Positions 20,732-32,053 of a stretch of 64,000 nt of DNA are shown here, one piece after another. Under the pieces are notes generated by a model. The model saw nothing but the letters and a program-made list of their open reading frames with translations. It was not told the origin of the DNA and made no database searches. Source of the stretch: Chlorella sorokiniana (lineage: Eukaryota; Chlorophyta; Trebouxiophyceae; Chlorellales; Chlorellaceae); assembly GCA_025917655.1 (NCBI GenBank), contig CP084611.1:868001-932000 (forward strand), read 5' to 3'. Position 1 is the first letter of the stretch. Every line of letters begins with the position of its first letter. A program made the position numbers and the translations under genes.

Positions 20732-21983
20732 AACAAGTTAATAGTATGCATAGCGCCCAAGATACGAATGCAGCTGAGGCCCAGCAGGCCGGCAGTGAGT
20801 CTCCCGCCAGTGAGCGAGGTCCACCTTCAGACAAAGAGGTATGCCGACCATGCCTCTCTCGCCTTTGTCGCGGCTGCCGCGGTTCAGGCCCTCCACCGTT
20901 ACCCTGCAGAGGTACCAAGTGCTGCCAGCGGTGGTGCCGCAGGCGTCCTTTTGCGGCAGGCCGCCGACGCTCTGTGCACGGCAGCTGTGGCTCGGCATCT
21001 GGCAGCTGCGACAGGTGCTCTGTGGGCGCTGCGACCTGGCCCTCGCTGCAGCTCCTGCATGCATTCATGTCTGCGTCGCTGGCCTGCTCCTCATCCTCGG
21101 CAGCTGCCGGCTCCTGCCCCCTGGATCGACCAGCTGCGGTGCGGCAAGCTCAGGCTGGGGTTCGCACCGCGTAAACAGCAGCTTCAGGTGCAGGCCCTTT
21201 ACACATGGAAAGCTTGAAGGGCCGTTTGACGACAAACCCGGGCGCCACGGCTCGCGCAGCTTGCCGCTTCTGGGCTCAACCAGCGTGCGTCGGTGGCCCG
21301 CTGCCGCTCTCGTCGCTTCTTTCGTCGCTACTGTCTCCCTCAAGCAGTTTCCCTTAAGCAGCACGAACAACTTGCAAGCAGCTGCAGCAGGAGAGGAAAG
21401 GAAGGCGCAGTCTTTAGCATCAGTGCAAGCGGCAGCTGTTGGTCGCATTGTGAGACGCTGGAGGGTCTTAACGGCCCAGCGGCTGGGAAGCAACAGCGAG
21501 GATGGCAGGCACCCACCCTTGTGCGCAGTGCCTTCAGGCAGCTCAGCACCAGCAATCACCAGGTGCCTCAGGGCCAGCAGGGCCTGCCGCGACAGCTTGG
21601 GCCTGCCCCTGAGCGGCTTAGGATGCGGGCTGGCGCTTGGAGCCTCTGCAGCAGCCTGCTGCTGCTGTAGCTTGCGCAGGGGCTCCAAGCCATCGGCTGT
21701 GCCCGAGCCTGCTGCAGCTGGCCGCTCTGGCGGTTAGCCTACCGCCTTCTTCAGGCAGCCGCACTCATTACACCTCTCGTGAACGGGCGGAGGGAAAACC
21801 CAGCAGCTCAAAGGCTCGGCGGGGAACCCCACAGGCGAGCAGAGCCACGTCTACGGCCGCTTATTACACCTCCCGTGGACGGGCGGAGGGAGGACCCAGC
21901 AGCTCAAAGGCTCGGCGGGGCACTTCATAGGCGAGCAGAGCCTCGTCTACGGCCGCCAGCACCTCCCGCGCCTTGGCCAGGAA
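20694..21983 (-). CDS. Hypothetical protein with AT-hook-like motif
   Basis: Two segments. Exon 21870-21983 begins after a CATCGCAG acceptor and encodes FLAKAREVLAAVDEALLAYE and PRRAFELLG before a GTGTAA donor. The main exon, up to about 21710, contains EPLRKLQQQQAAAEAP, then PKPLRGRPKLSRQALLALRH, where RGRPK resembles an AT-hook core, and later an acidic stretch QEPAAAEDEEQASDADMNAC and two Cys-containing pieces. A single added G near 21118 joins the two halves of the main exon, which supports real coding. The phase between the two segments is not settled and the true start may lie above 21983. The C-terminus at 20694 is also uncertain. Possible nuclear DNA-binding protein; function unknown. 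Confidence 0.38.
21774..21949. repeat. Tandem duplication of about 88 bp
   Basis: Two adjacent copies, roughly 21774-21861 and 21862-21949, share about 90% of bases by eye, including CAGCAGCTCAAAGGCTCGGC and GGGCGGAGGGA. The right copy holds the 3' half of a candidate minus-strand exon plus its donor site; the left copy repeats both, with a coding-compatible sequence (PRRAFELLGFPSARS). Confidence 0.85.
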
Positions 21984-22690
21984 CTGCGATGGCAGGAAAG
22001 GGGGATTGGCGGGAGGGAACACAGCTTGCTGAGCCCCCAATTGAGCCGGTGGGGCGCGACAGGTGCAGACAGCCATCATACCCGCGCGTTGGGAGTGGTC
22101 AGGTTATTTGCCTGGCAGTCCATGGGGTCTGCTCAGGATAGAACATACAGACCGTGCACATTGTACTGAGAGAGGGGCCGGCTGTAACAGGCCCACCCTG
22201 AGCCGCTTGTCGTCGCTGGGCAGGCAAATTTCGGAGCCACATGACAAAGATGTATGGCTTCAACCAAGCCCATTCACTTCATGATGTCAGTTAGAGAGCT
22301 GTGGCACAACTCATCAAGTGGGGTCTTCGCGAGGCCAAGTGCAGATGGAAGATCCCCAGGGGCAGAGGGCTTGCGAACGCCAGGCAAAAGAACCGAGTAG
22401 AGCTGAGTTTAGCACACGAGTGTAAATTCAGCAGAACAGGTTGGCAAAGCAGTGAGGATGCGCAACCCAAAGGGGGACAGCCTGGCAGTCGACACTGGCT
22501 TGCCACAGGAGGTCGTGCTCCTATGGGGCTGACTCTTTCCGGGATCTGACTTGTACCCCAACCTCAAGTTACGACACCTGGGTGTCGCCCTTCTTGTGCC
22601 GGCCCTTACGTGCACGGGCAGCAAACTCCCCGGTTCTCCCTCCGGCACTTGCCGCCGCTTGCCAGGATCGGCAACAAGGGTCACAAGGAG
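21984..22690. other. Intergenic region upstream of SnRK2-like kinase
   Basis: About 700 bp between divergent genes. The part 22230-22480 is comparatively AT-rich. The kinase frame is open upstream to 22610 without an ATG, so part of this may be 5' UTR. No other gene recognised. Confidence 0.4.
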
Positions 22691-25087
22691 ATGGCAACGC
22701 CGGCGGCCGACCCGTTGGCCGGCAACACGCGCTATCGCAAAATAAAGGACATCAACAAGGGCAGCTTTGGCTTCGTAGTCCTGGCCGAGAACCTGGAGAC
22801 CAGGGAGCAGGTGGCCATCAAGTTTACGCGCGTCGAGTGAGTGCTCAGGGTGGGGCCACCAGGCGGCAGCGCCAGGTCCGCTCCCCTGGTGATGTAGGGG
22901 TTGTGCGCCGACCAAGCACACTCCCCTGCTGGTGCCCCTGCCTGAACGTGCACCTCACAGCATGATGACTGCAGCATGTTTTGGGGCGGCGGTGGCGTTT
23001 CAGGGGGATGTGCGGCACTGTTTGAGCACCCTGCAGGCATGCCAGCCTCTGCGCACACGCTGCTCCCTGCGCCCGACCCTGCAGCTCAGAGCAGGATGTG
23101 AAGCACGCGCACCGCGAGATCATGAACCACCAGCGCCTGCTGCACCCGCATGTGGTGCAGCTGAAAGAGGTGTTTGCGGCCAAGCCGTTCCTAGCGCTGG
23201 TCATGGAGTTTGTGCCCAACGGGGACATGTTCCAGGCAAGCGGCGGCAGCGCAGGCTCCTTCTGGCAGCACAAACGTGTGCGCCTTGCAATGAGGCACAG
23301 ACACCGGTAGCTAGACCAGCATGGCCCTCAATGCAAGACCAGTGCCAGTACTGTTGTGCAGCGGCTCATGCGTGCCCGCTGGCACTCCTGCGCAGTACGT
23401 TGTGTCACGGCGCGGCCTACCCGAGAGCGAGGCGCGCTGGTTCTTCCAGCAGCTCATGCTCGGGATGGATTACTGTCACCGCAAGGGTGCGCAAAGCGGG
23501 CCAGGGGGCAGGACCAGGGCTGCAAAGAGATATAGAAGCGGCGGCCACAGGCCTCAACATACCTACGGCTGCTCTTGATGCCAAGCACGTGCGCTGCTTG
23601 GCAGGCACCCAACTAGGGACCTGCTGACCCACCCGCTCTGACTGACGGTTCTGCAACCTGCTCACCCGGCGGCGCAGGCGTCATGTCGCGCGACATCAAG
23701 CTGGAGAACACGCTGCTGGTGCTGCAACCCGACAAGAAGCCGCTGCTGAAGCTGTGCGACTTTGGCTACGCCAAGCACGACACCCTCGACTCCGTGGCCA
23801 AGTCCAAGGTCGGCACGCCCGGCTACACGGCGCCTGGTGCGGGGATGGGACCAGGGGGCGTGCCCCTCGTGAGGGTCGGTGGTGCTTGGCTCGTGTCTGG
23901 CACGGGTCGTTCAGTGGTTGGGCCGGTCAGTGCTGCTGCAGGTGCAGGCACGGCAACTTACAGTTGGGCGGCCCCTGCCTGCTGTGCTCACGCCTTGCCT
24001 CTCGTGCCCCTGCACCTGCTTGCCCCGCTGCTCCTGCAGAGGTGATTCAGAACGTGCGCGGCTACGACGGCAAGACAGCCGACATCTGGAGCGCGGGGTC
24101 ATGCTCTACACGATGCTGTTTGCGCGCTACCCCTTTGAGCGCCCGGAGGACAAGAAGCTCAACCAGCACGACCGCCTGCAGCGCATCCTGCACCGCATCA
24201 TCAAGGTGACCGCTGGCTGCTCTGCTGCGGCCGATCAGAGGGCACACCCCCGGGCTGGCGTCGCTCGGGGTTTTGCTACAGCGCAGTGGACAGAAGGGGA
24301 AGAAGTTGGGGCGGAGGGGGGCAGGATGCTGTGGGCAACAGCAGGCTCATCAAAGCAATGGTTGCGCTTCCACGAGGCTCTGTAGTACGGCACAGACCAG
24401 TAGATGGGGTGCCGTCCCGACACCCCTGCGTTCGTTGTCGCATGCACCTTCACCCCCACCGGCTCCACAACCACCTACATGCACATGCTTGACGTGCACA
24501 TTCCCGGCACGCAGGTGGACTACCTGTTCCCTGAGAATGCCGCCATCAGCGCCGAGTGCCGCGACCTCATCCAGAAGATCCTGGTGGCCGACCCCAACAA
24601 GCGCCTCTCCATCGCCGAGATCTTCCAGCACCCCTGGGTGCAGCAGGTGGGGGCAGCGGGGCCTGGGGCTGCGTTGGCTGCGGCCAGGCAAGCCGCGCGG
24701 CGGGCCAGGCATGACGGCGCAGGGACAGCACCTTGCCTCGCACCCCTCTTCATTGGCACTTGGCCTTGTTGCCGACTCATGACGTTCTTTGCAGCCCACC
24801 TGCCCCGCCCAATCCCTTCCCATCTCGCTTGCAACTTGAAACCATATTGGCATCGCGTCACTCATCCGCAGGACCTGCCTAAGGGCTCTCTGGAGTACAA
24901 CAACTGGGCGCTGGCGCTGCAGGTGCAGCCGGCTCAGGGGGACGAGCAGGTGAAGGCCGTGGTTCACGACGTGTTTGTGTCGGGCAAGGCGGCGGCCGCC
25001 GCAGCGGCGGCGAGCGGCGACGGCGGCGTGGATGGCAGCGTGGATGTGGATGCATACATGACCAGCCAGGACCTGAAAGATGCGTAG
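22691..25087 (+). CDS. SnRK2-like Ser/Thr protein kinase
   Basis: Seven exons: 22691-22836, 23085-23235, 23396-23486, 23678-23836, 24040-24205, 24515-24646 and 24872-25087, about 350 residues. Kinase landmarks in order: Gly loop NKGSFGFVV, the ATP Lys in VAIKFTRV, a catalytic loop [37 protein letters not shown] and a closing HPWVQQ. The sequence layout and the short acidic C-terminus ([17 protein letters not shown]) fit plant and algal SnRK2 kinases, which act in stress and nutrient signalling. Oddities: Ser replaces His of the HRD motif, and the first Gly of the loop is Asn. The second intron has a GC donor (23236). One added G is needed near 24097. Start is the first ATG before the conserved kinase N-terminus. 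Confidence 0.87.
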
Positions 25088-25824
25088 CTACCTGAAAGAT
25101 GGGTAGCTGGTGCCTGTTGCCAGCTGTACGATCGCTGCCGCATGCCGACAGCCGCACGGCTGGCACCATCTGGCAGCCGGTGAGGTGACGAAATCCCTCG
25201 GCAGCCATGCTCAGCGTTGCCCATGGTCCCTTTTCTTTCCTGCCCGCTGCTCCCTGCCAAACCCGCCGGCGTCTTTGTGTACTTTCTTCCATCCATGCTC
25301 GGTTGTGCAGCCTTGTTGTGTGAGGTGTTGCTCTCAGCGGCCCTGGTCCCTTTGTGGCCGGCCACCGCCGCCCTGCTCCTGCCACATCTGCATGTTAACC
25401 AAACGTTGCTCAAGATTGCGAAGGGGTCTCCAGCATTAGCCCACGATGGTGACCCAAAAACTCAAGGTTCGTAGGGCTAGCATGAAAAACGGGCACAGCT
25501 GAACAGTGTGTGACAGCCGGTGCACGACAATGTACAGGTGAACTACGTATGTGCAAAAGCTCGAGGAAGGGCAGGGGACAGAACATGTCAGCAGAACGTA
25601 CAGAGCATGACAGAGAGGGTAGCAAGGGCAACGGTGTTTGGGCAACACAAATCAAGGGTCAGTTCGGTGATGGCGCAGGAGCGGGTTGCACCAGCACCGG
25701 CCCCGCTGTTGCGCTGGCAGCTGCAGCCCCGCTGTTGCGCTGGCAGGAGCAGCATTAAGATCGGCCCACGGGGGTTGCCTTGCAGGAGTTTGGTCAAGGT
25801 GCCTGAAGCAACAGATGCCGTGCC
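25088..25824. other. Convergent spacer
   Basis: About 740 bp between the stop codons of two convergent genes. It contains a short direct repeat, GTTGCGCTGGCAG, near 25708 and 25733. I see no coding exon; most is presumably 3' UTR. Confidence 0.45.
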
Positions 25825-28800
25825 TCAACGCAGGGCGGAGCGGGCTGAGGTGTCCACCAGCCGCGACAGCAGGTTGCTGCGGAAAGCGCTCTGGTCCTTC
25901 ACATCCGACGGGACTGGAGGGCAAGGGTGGAATGGAAAGGAGCCAGGTAAGGCGCGAGCCTCAGGCCGGCTCGCGCGCGGCTGTTGACAAGCAGGAACAC
26001 GCTGCTACTGCACCAAGCAATCATGGGCTGGACAGCTGCCGCCAAGTCACAGTCAATACGACACCGGCACAAGCTGACCGCACCCACAAACGCCTGCGCT
26101 GTGCCTCACCCGCAATGCACCCCGACAGCTGGCGCTCGTACACGGGCACAAACTTGCGGCGCAGCTCCCCGTGTAGATCTGGCGGGGCCGGGTGATGCGC
26201 CCTGTGGCGTCCGCCACCATCTCCTTCCACTGCGAATTCCAAATGGCCAAGGCGAGGGGTGCAAGCTACCCTGAATGCCGGCAGCAGGCGCAACGAGCTG
26301 CTAACCCCGCACCCACGCTGCGGTGCCAGCCCCCATCTGCTACCAGCGACGCCGCCGGAGCCCACCCCCGGCGCAGTCGCACCTGCGCCACCCAGCCCAC
26401 GGTGCGGGCCATGGCGAAGAGCACTGTGTACATCTCCACGGGGATGCCCAGCGCGCGCAGCACGATGCCGGAGTAGAAGTCGACGTTGGGGTACAGGGAG
26501 CTGCGTGGGGGCACGCAGGCAGAGGCGTGTGGCCCGACTGTGGAGGGTGACAACAGCTGCGGGGGCAAGGCGAGCAGCAGCCCCCTGGAGAACGGGCAGG
26601 CACCAGGTAACGGCGCGTTCCTGCCCAATCCCCCAGGCCCAACCCACCGCTTCACAAAGTAGTCGTCCTGCAGCGCAATCTTCTCCAGCTCCATCGCAAT
26701 GTCCAGCAGCCGGTCCTTGCGACCCAGCTTTTCCAGCACCCTGCAGCAGGGTTGGGAGAAAGGATGGAAAGTAGAAGGGTGGTTGCTTCTTGATTTCAGT
26801 TAAAAAGGTCATCATGCCAAAGAAGAAGAAAACTGGCATGATTTTCGAAACGGGGGTTTCACAAAGAGTGTCACAAAGGATACACAGAGAGGTCACGTGG
26901 CCCCGCGCCCACCTGTAGGTGACCTGGCGCATGAGCTTGGCGCGCGGGTCGCACGACTTGTACACGCGGTGGCCAAAGCCTGGGGATGAGTGGGTCAGCA
27001 AGGGGAGAGGGGGAGGGGCCTCTTGCAACACTCTGCAGCATGGCTGGTGCTGCAGGCTGCACCGCCGCCACCGCCCCACCACTGCAGCGCCGCCACTAGT
27101 TTAGGTTTTGCTTACCCATGAGGCGGAAATTGTGGGACTTGTCCTTGGCGCGCGCCACCATTGTGGGGATGGCTTCAACGCCGCCCAGGCTGTCAATCTC
27201 GTTCAGCATCTGCACAGGGGAGGCGCGGAGACAGAAGCAAGATGGGATTGGGAGGAGGGGAGGGAGCGGAAAGAAGGTGGAAAGCGCCGATGATGGCGTG
27301 CCACAGCCGGGGGATGACGCGTCTTAATCTGGCCAGGAGATATGGCAGACAGCACGCACCCCAACCACTGCGCTGCTGTCATAAATCAGGCCACAAACAC
27401 TGTTTGCTCCAGTTTCCGTCAGGGCACGCGCCCCCAGCCCACCTTGAGCACCGCCTCGTTTGCGCCGCCGTGCGCGGGCCCCCACAGCGCGGCGATGCCC
27501 GAGGCCACGCAGGCGAAGGGGTTGGCCTGGGAGGAGCCGGCTGTGCGCACTGTGGAGGTGGAGGCGTTCTGCTCGTGGTCCAGGTGCAGGATGAAGATGA
27601 TTTCTAGCGCCTTGGCAAGCTCCGGGTCCACCTCGTACCGCTCGCTGGGCACTGCGGCACAGCGTGGCAGGCACAGGCTCCGCTTGGCATAGACAGACCC
27701 AGCGAGAGGCAGCTTAACTGAGGATGCCGGCCAACGCCATCACATGCGCCTCGGTCAGGACGCCAAGCGCCACCCACGGACACGCACATGCACTGGGAGG
27801 AATTTGCCCACACTTCCCACACGCATGGCCATACCGCCGCTGCAAGTTATGCGCACCCGCAAACATCATGTGCAGGAAGTTTTCCGAGAAGTTGAGGTCG
27901 TTGCGGGGGTAGATGATGGGCTGGCCGATAGACGTCCTGTAAGCCATGGCTGCCAGCGTGGGCATTTTGGCAATCAGGCGGTAGCACGCGCGCAGCTGCT
28001 GCTGCGGGTTCCTGCGCAGCAATCAAGGGCGCGAGACACATCGGGGTCTGCGTTGCCGGGCACAAACCATCCACAACCTGAATGCTGCTCTCAAGCAGAG
28101 AGCCGCGACCTGCGCCACCTCGCCAGCCAGGTGCTGGTTGGGCAGCAGGGGGCCCCCAGGCAGGCAGGCGCCACTCACTTGACTTCCGCCACCTCGGGGT
28201 AGAAGGCGGAGAGTGCGCCCACCACGCCGCACATGATGGCCATGGGGTGGGCGTCGTGGCGGAAGCCGCGGTAGAACTGCCGAGGGAAAGGGGGGGGCGC
28301 GGCAGGGAAGCAGGGTGTAGGCCGGCGCGCGCTGGACGCTGTGCCGGTGGCGGTGCATCGGCGCACGCGACACAGGGTGTCGCCGAACACAACATCCACC
28401 CTGTCCTTGAACACCCCCCCCCGAGCCGCCCGCACCTGGATCAGCTGCTCGTGCACCAGTGTGTGGTACTTGATCTCGCGCTCAAACAGCTGCTTCTCCG
28501 CCTTGCTGGGCAGCTCGCCGTGCAGCAGCAGGAAGGTGGAGTCGATGAAGTCGCCCTCAGCCGCCAGCTCCTCAATGGGGTAGCTGCTTGGTTAGGGTGG
28601 CGGCAAGAAAGTTTTCATTGTAGCAAAGCAGCATGGGCAGGACTGTTTGACCTTGAATAAGTGCCAACTGGGCAGCGCTAGCCCGCGGTGTGCAAGGTGG
28701 TGGGAAGTGCTGGGGTGGGCCATGGCATACAGTACTCGGCGGCCACGCTGCAGGCCTGATCACCCGCGGTACAGCAGTACGCCCTTGTTGCCGTCAATGT

Positions 28801-29369
28801 AGGTGATGGACGACTCGCACGAGGCGGTGGAGCCAAAGCCGGGTCGAAGGTGCAGATGCCGGTGCTGCGGGCACGCAACGACCGGCAGGGCATCATCAGA
28901 GCGTGCGTGCTGAACACGATGGGCCAAGGAAGCCAGGGTTTGGTCGCGGCATCCCTTGCTGCTTTGCCTGCTGCAATGCTGGGCAGGTGAGGCCCAGCGC
29001 CAATGGCTCACGTGGGCTGCAGTTTGCGGATGTCGATGAACTTGGCGCCCGAGCTGTCCAGCAGCACGGGAAACTCAACCTGCGGGCGGCACAGCAAACT
29101 GCTGCTGCTGAGAAACAGGCTGAGAATGAGGTACCCGCAGCACACTGTGGGTGCATCAAGCACTAGAGGCAACGCTGCCTAGCGCCGATGAGCCATCGAG
29201 CTCCACCCGACTTGGGGCATTGTTGGTAACAGCGCGGTTTCCTCGCGCGGGCTTGACAAAGCCTGCTGTTCCGTTCCATGGGCCCCACCTTTGTGCCATC
29301 CGGCATAGTCAAGACTGCCATGCCCTCCTCCTGCCGCGGCGAGGAGGGAAGAGCGGTGTCCCCTTGCAT
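25825..29369 (-). CDS. CS: Citrate synthase, glyoxysomal (bacterial-like) type
   Basis: Condenses acetyl-CoA with oxaloacetate to citrate. Exons: 29289-29369, 29012-29079, 28764-28864, 28436-28583, 28179-28276, 27857-28011, 27443-27651, 27116-27209, 26913-26979, 26648-26740, 26383-26500, 26110-26229 and 25825-25913. The sequence follows type II synthases, as in plant peroxisomal [47 protein letters not shown] with the active-site His, [15 protein letters not shown] with the second His, and [13 protein letters not shown] with the catalytic Asp. The protein ends DTSARSALR without a C-terminal SRL-like signal; an N-terminal PTS2 would be expected but the start is uncertain, so the compartment is inference. 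One added base each is needed near 28841 and 26168. Convergent with the kinase gene. Confidence 0.94.
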
Positions 29370-30428
29370 GAAGGGTCTCCCTGGCACTGCGCGATGGGTG
29401 GGAGGGGTTACGTGTGTGTTTGTGTGTGGGGGTGGGGGGTGAGGAGCGGGGGAGGTTGGCCGAGCAGGCGCGGGCGGCTGGTTGGGCAGTATTGGCAGTC
29501 TTCAATGCGAGGAGATGCATTGCAGGCGAATGAACTAATTGTTTGGATGATTCAGATAACGCAGCGGGCTCAGATCATGGTCGCACAGCAAGACTCATGA
29601 CCGACGTGCATGAGCGGCGGCAGCGCGCCGCAGCCACCGGTGGTGAATATATCAAGGGGCGGCCAGGGCTGCCTTGACCTGACGAAAATTATTCACCCGC
29701 CTAGTGAAAGTGATTTAAAGGCGGAGGACCCCGAACGAGAACAGGGAGAGGCAGGGCGAGGCGTGCCATGGGACGATGAGGCAGACTGGTGTCCCATGGG
29801 CTGGATATGCGCGAACCCATACTCCCAGCTTTCCCTTAAAATGGCATGATGCCCCGACTTCGTGGGAGACACTTACTGTAGCTTACACGAAATTCGGCGA
29901 ACCAGGCTGCCCTGTAAAACTTCGTAGAAGACTCCCAAGAGACTGTAGGACTGCGCTCGGAACGTCAGAACCGCCGATTGACGGGTTTCGAGAGCTATGT
30001 GCTCAGGTTCACGGGTGTAGTCATTGACGCATGTGCTATGTGTGCCGTGATGCTGTGTCACAGCGGCGTCGGGGCTCAGTTCCATCTCACATATCCGAGC
30101 ATGAATGTGTCGAGGGCAGCCACATGTCTTATAGCGCGCAGGCTCCTTGCCATGCTGGGAAATGCCGAGCAGACAGGCCCCGCTCGCAGTATACCTCTCT
30201 CTGAATATGAGCTGAAGCCAGACGGCCTGAACTGCAGGTTTCCTTACTTGCTGCAGCGCAGTCGCACACAGTTCTCTGGCAGTCGCACCCGCCAGTGGTG
30301 ACAGTCAACGCAGCATTCGTCAAACATATTTCTTCTGCCATCACCGGACGGATTGCTCTGTGCTTGCCTCCATCCCGCCCTTGACGACGTGCTGCTGCCC
30401 TCGCTGCTGCTGGTTTTTAGTGGGTTGA
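29370..30428. other. Spacer of about 1.06 kb, no gene recognised
   Basis: Upstream region of the citrate synthase gene and downstream region of the SET gene. It has lower GC than the exons from 29500 to 30350. A G/T-rich tract lies at 29400-29450. No open frame shows family resemblance. The first synthase exon may be preceded by another, unseen exon here that would carry a targeting signal. Confidence 0.4.
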
Positions 30429-31558
30429 CTATACATCGAGCGATCGTAGTGCACCCCTGCACGGCATGCAAGGCAATGATGGAACGAATGCTAAGCCTGC
30501 ATTCAGCAACTCACAGCAACCCCGCCATTCAGCCCACAGGCAGTTCTCAGCCTCCAAAAGGTTGTTCCACAAAGTCGACCCACCGTAGTCCATGTACAGC
30601 TCCTCCCCAGCCTTGATGTCTCTCGCTGCGACACACAGCAGCCCGCAGGGATCCCCTGCATCGCGAGTTTTAGCGATTGTACACTCCCTCAGGCCAGCAT
30701 GGAAACAGGCGGCAGGCCCAGACGGCCGCGGACCCCCAGCAGCAGCTTGGGTTCAGCGCAGGCAGACCTGTGTCGTCCTCGACAGTCACGTTGCAGCCGC
30801 CTGCTCCAAGGGGCGGTTCATTGATGTAGGCCAGCGTGTAGTCGATGGGGAGCCAGGGAAGCCCCGGGACAGGGGAGGCCGACAGCTGGCCGGCTGCGTC
30901 GGTCGGGTCCAGAAGCTGGCCGGACCTTGTTCTGCGGCACGAGCAGGCACGAGGCAGGATCTTCAGCGCATGGCTGGGCAGTGCCGTAAAGACGGGCAGT
31001 GTGTGTCAAAAACACAAAGGTAAGGGTATCCCCACAGCTGACCCGCGCAGCGAATGCCAGCGCGCCGCCGCCGCACCTGAAGCAGTAGCTTGCCGCAGGT
31101 GGCGCCGCCGCAACCTTGGCGGCCATCTGCTGCGGCGTGCGCGGGCGGCCTGGGTATGCGCCCAGCACAGTGCCCGCCTGGATGTGCACAAGCGCAAAGA
31201 CGCCCTTGCCCGCCACTGGAGAAGGACGCGCCGCCAGGAGCCCCTGGAAGCACCAGCCGCGCGGCCGGGCTGGCCAGACCGCCGCCACATATGCTGCCGC
31301 TGCCGCCAGCAGTGCTTCCAGGGTGTACAGAGCGGCATGGTTGGACGCTGCCTGCTGTACGCCCTCCAACAGCTGCGGCACTGCTGCAGAAGTTGCGTCC
31401 CCAAGGCCAGCAGGAATCGCATACAGTGCACACCCCGAGCGGCGCTGCCGACCGGCGAATGGTGGCGCGTGTAGCCAGACACGCTGTGGTGACAGGAGCT
31501 GCCTGCTGCCTGTGAAAACTCCTGCTGCTGTACATTTTGCTACCACGACTGCAGTCAT
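30429..31558 (-). CDS. Small SET-domain protein
   Basis: Three exons, 31043-31558, 30768-30915 and 30429-30625, about 286 residues. The N-terminus (MTAVVVAKCTAAGVF, Arg/Ser/Ala-rich) may be a plastid or mitochondrial transit peptide. The SET core begins with GKGVFALVHIQAGTVLGAYP and ends with ARDIKAGEELYMDYGG, the usual last Tyr-containing motif. The middle motif that normally reads NHSCxPN is here AYINEPPLGAGGCN. SET proteins transfer methyl groups from S-adenosylmethionine to Lys; the substrate here is unknown. The junction 31043/30915 is the least certain because another donor is possible. After the SET core there is a Cys-containing tail (PSLPCMPCRG) but no clear post-SET zinc cluster. 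Divergent from the proteasome gene. Confidence 0.75.
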
Positions 31559-32053
31559 GATCCTTGCCAGTTGGAGTAGCAAAGCTTCTGGGAAGAAGCC
31601 GGCACCTTGCACAGGCAGCGCTGCAGTCAGCCGACAGCGGGAGATGACCAGTCAGGAACTCCTCATACCAACTACAAATTCAGGAAAATCCAATCAATGA
31701 TGCTGGACAGCCAAGCGGGGAGCGTTGGCTGCTTTATGGCAGACCTGAACCCCACGCCGACACGCAGCCAAGACAGGGCACAAAGTATGCAATGGCAAGC
31801 TTGGGCGCTCAAAGATACGATGACACCATTGCATAGGCATTGGTTTGCCCTTTTATCGAAGTTGTTGTATGGGGAATGTGTTCTGTACCGCGCGCATAGC
31901 TTGGGAGCCTGATGGATCGTGGATCTTCCTGCTGTTCAGCTGTTCGATCACCGACGCTGGGTTTCACTTGCGGGCCCGCGATCGCCTCTTCTGGTGACAT
32001 CACAGAACAAAGGCGGCCCGGCGAAGCGTTGAAGAGGGAAAGTCCGGCTTGGA
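31559..32053. promoter_or_regulatory. Divergent promoter region, SET gene / PSMA3
   Basis: About 495 bp between head-to-head genes. It is less GC-rich than the exons. No known regulatory motif could be identified by eye and no coding exon is seen. Confidence 0.45.

Noticed and set aside
28678-28917. Separate small gene within citrate synthase
   Set aside because: It is the frame-shifted half of the third exon; one added base joins it to the exon encoding [14 protein letters not shown].
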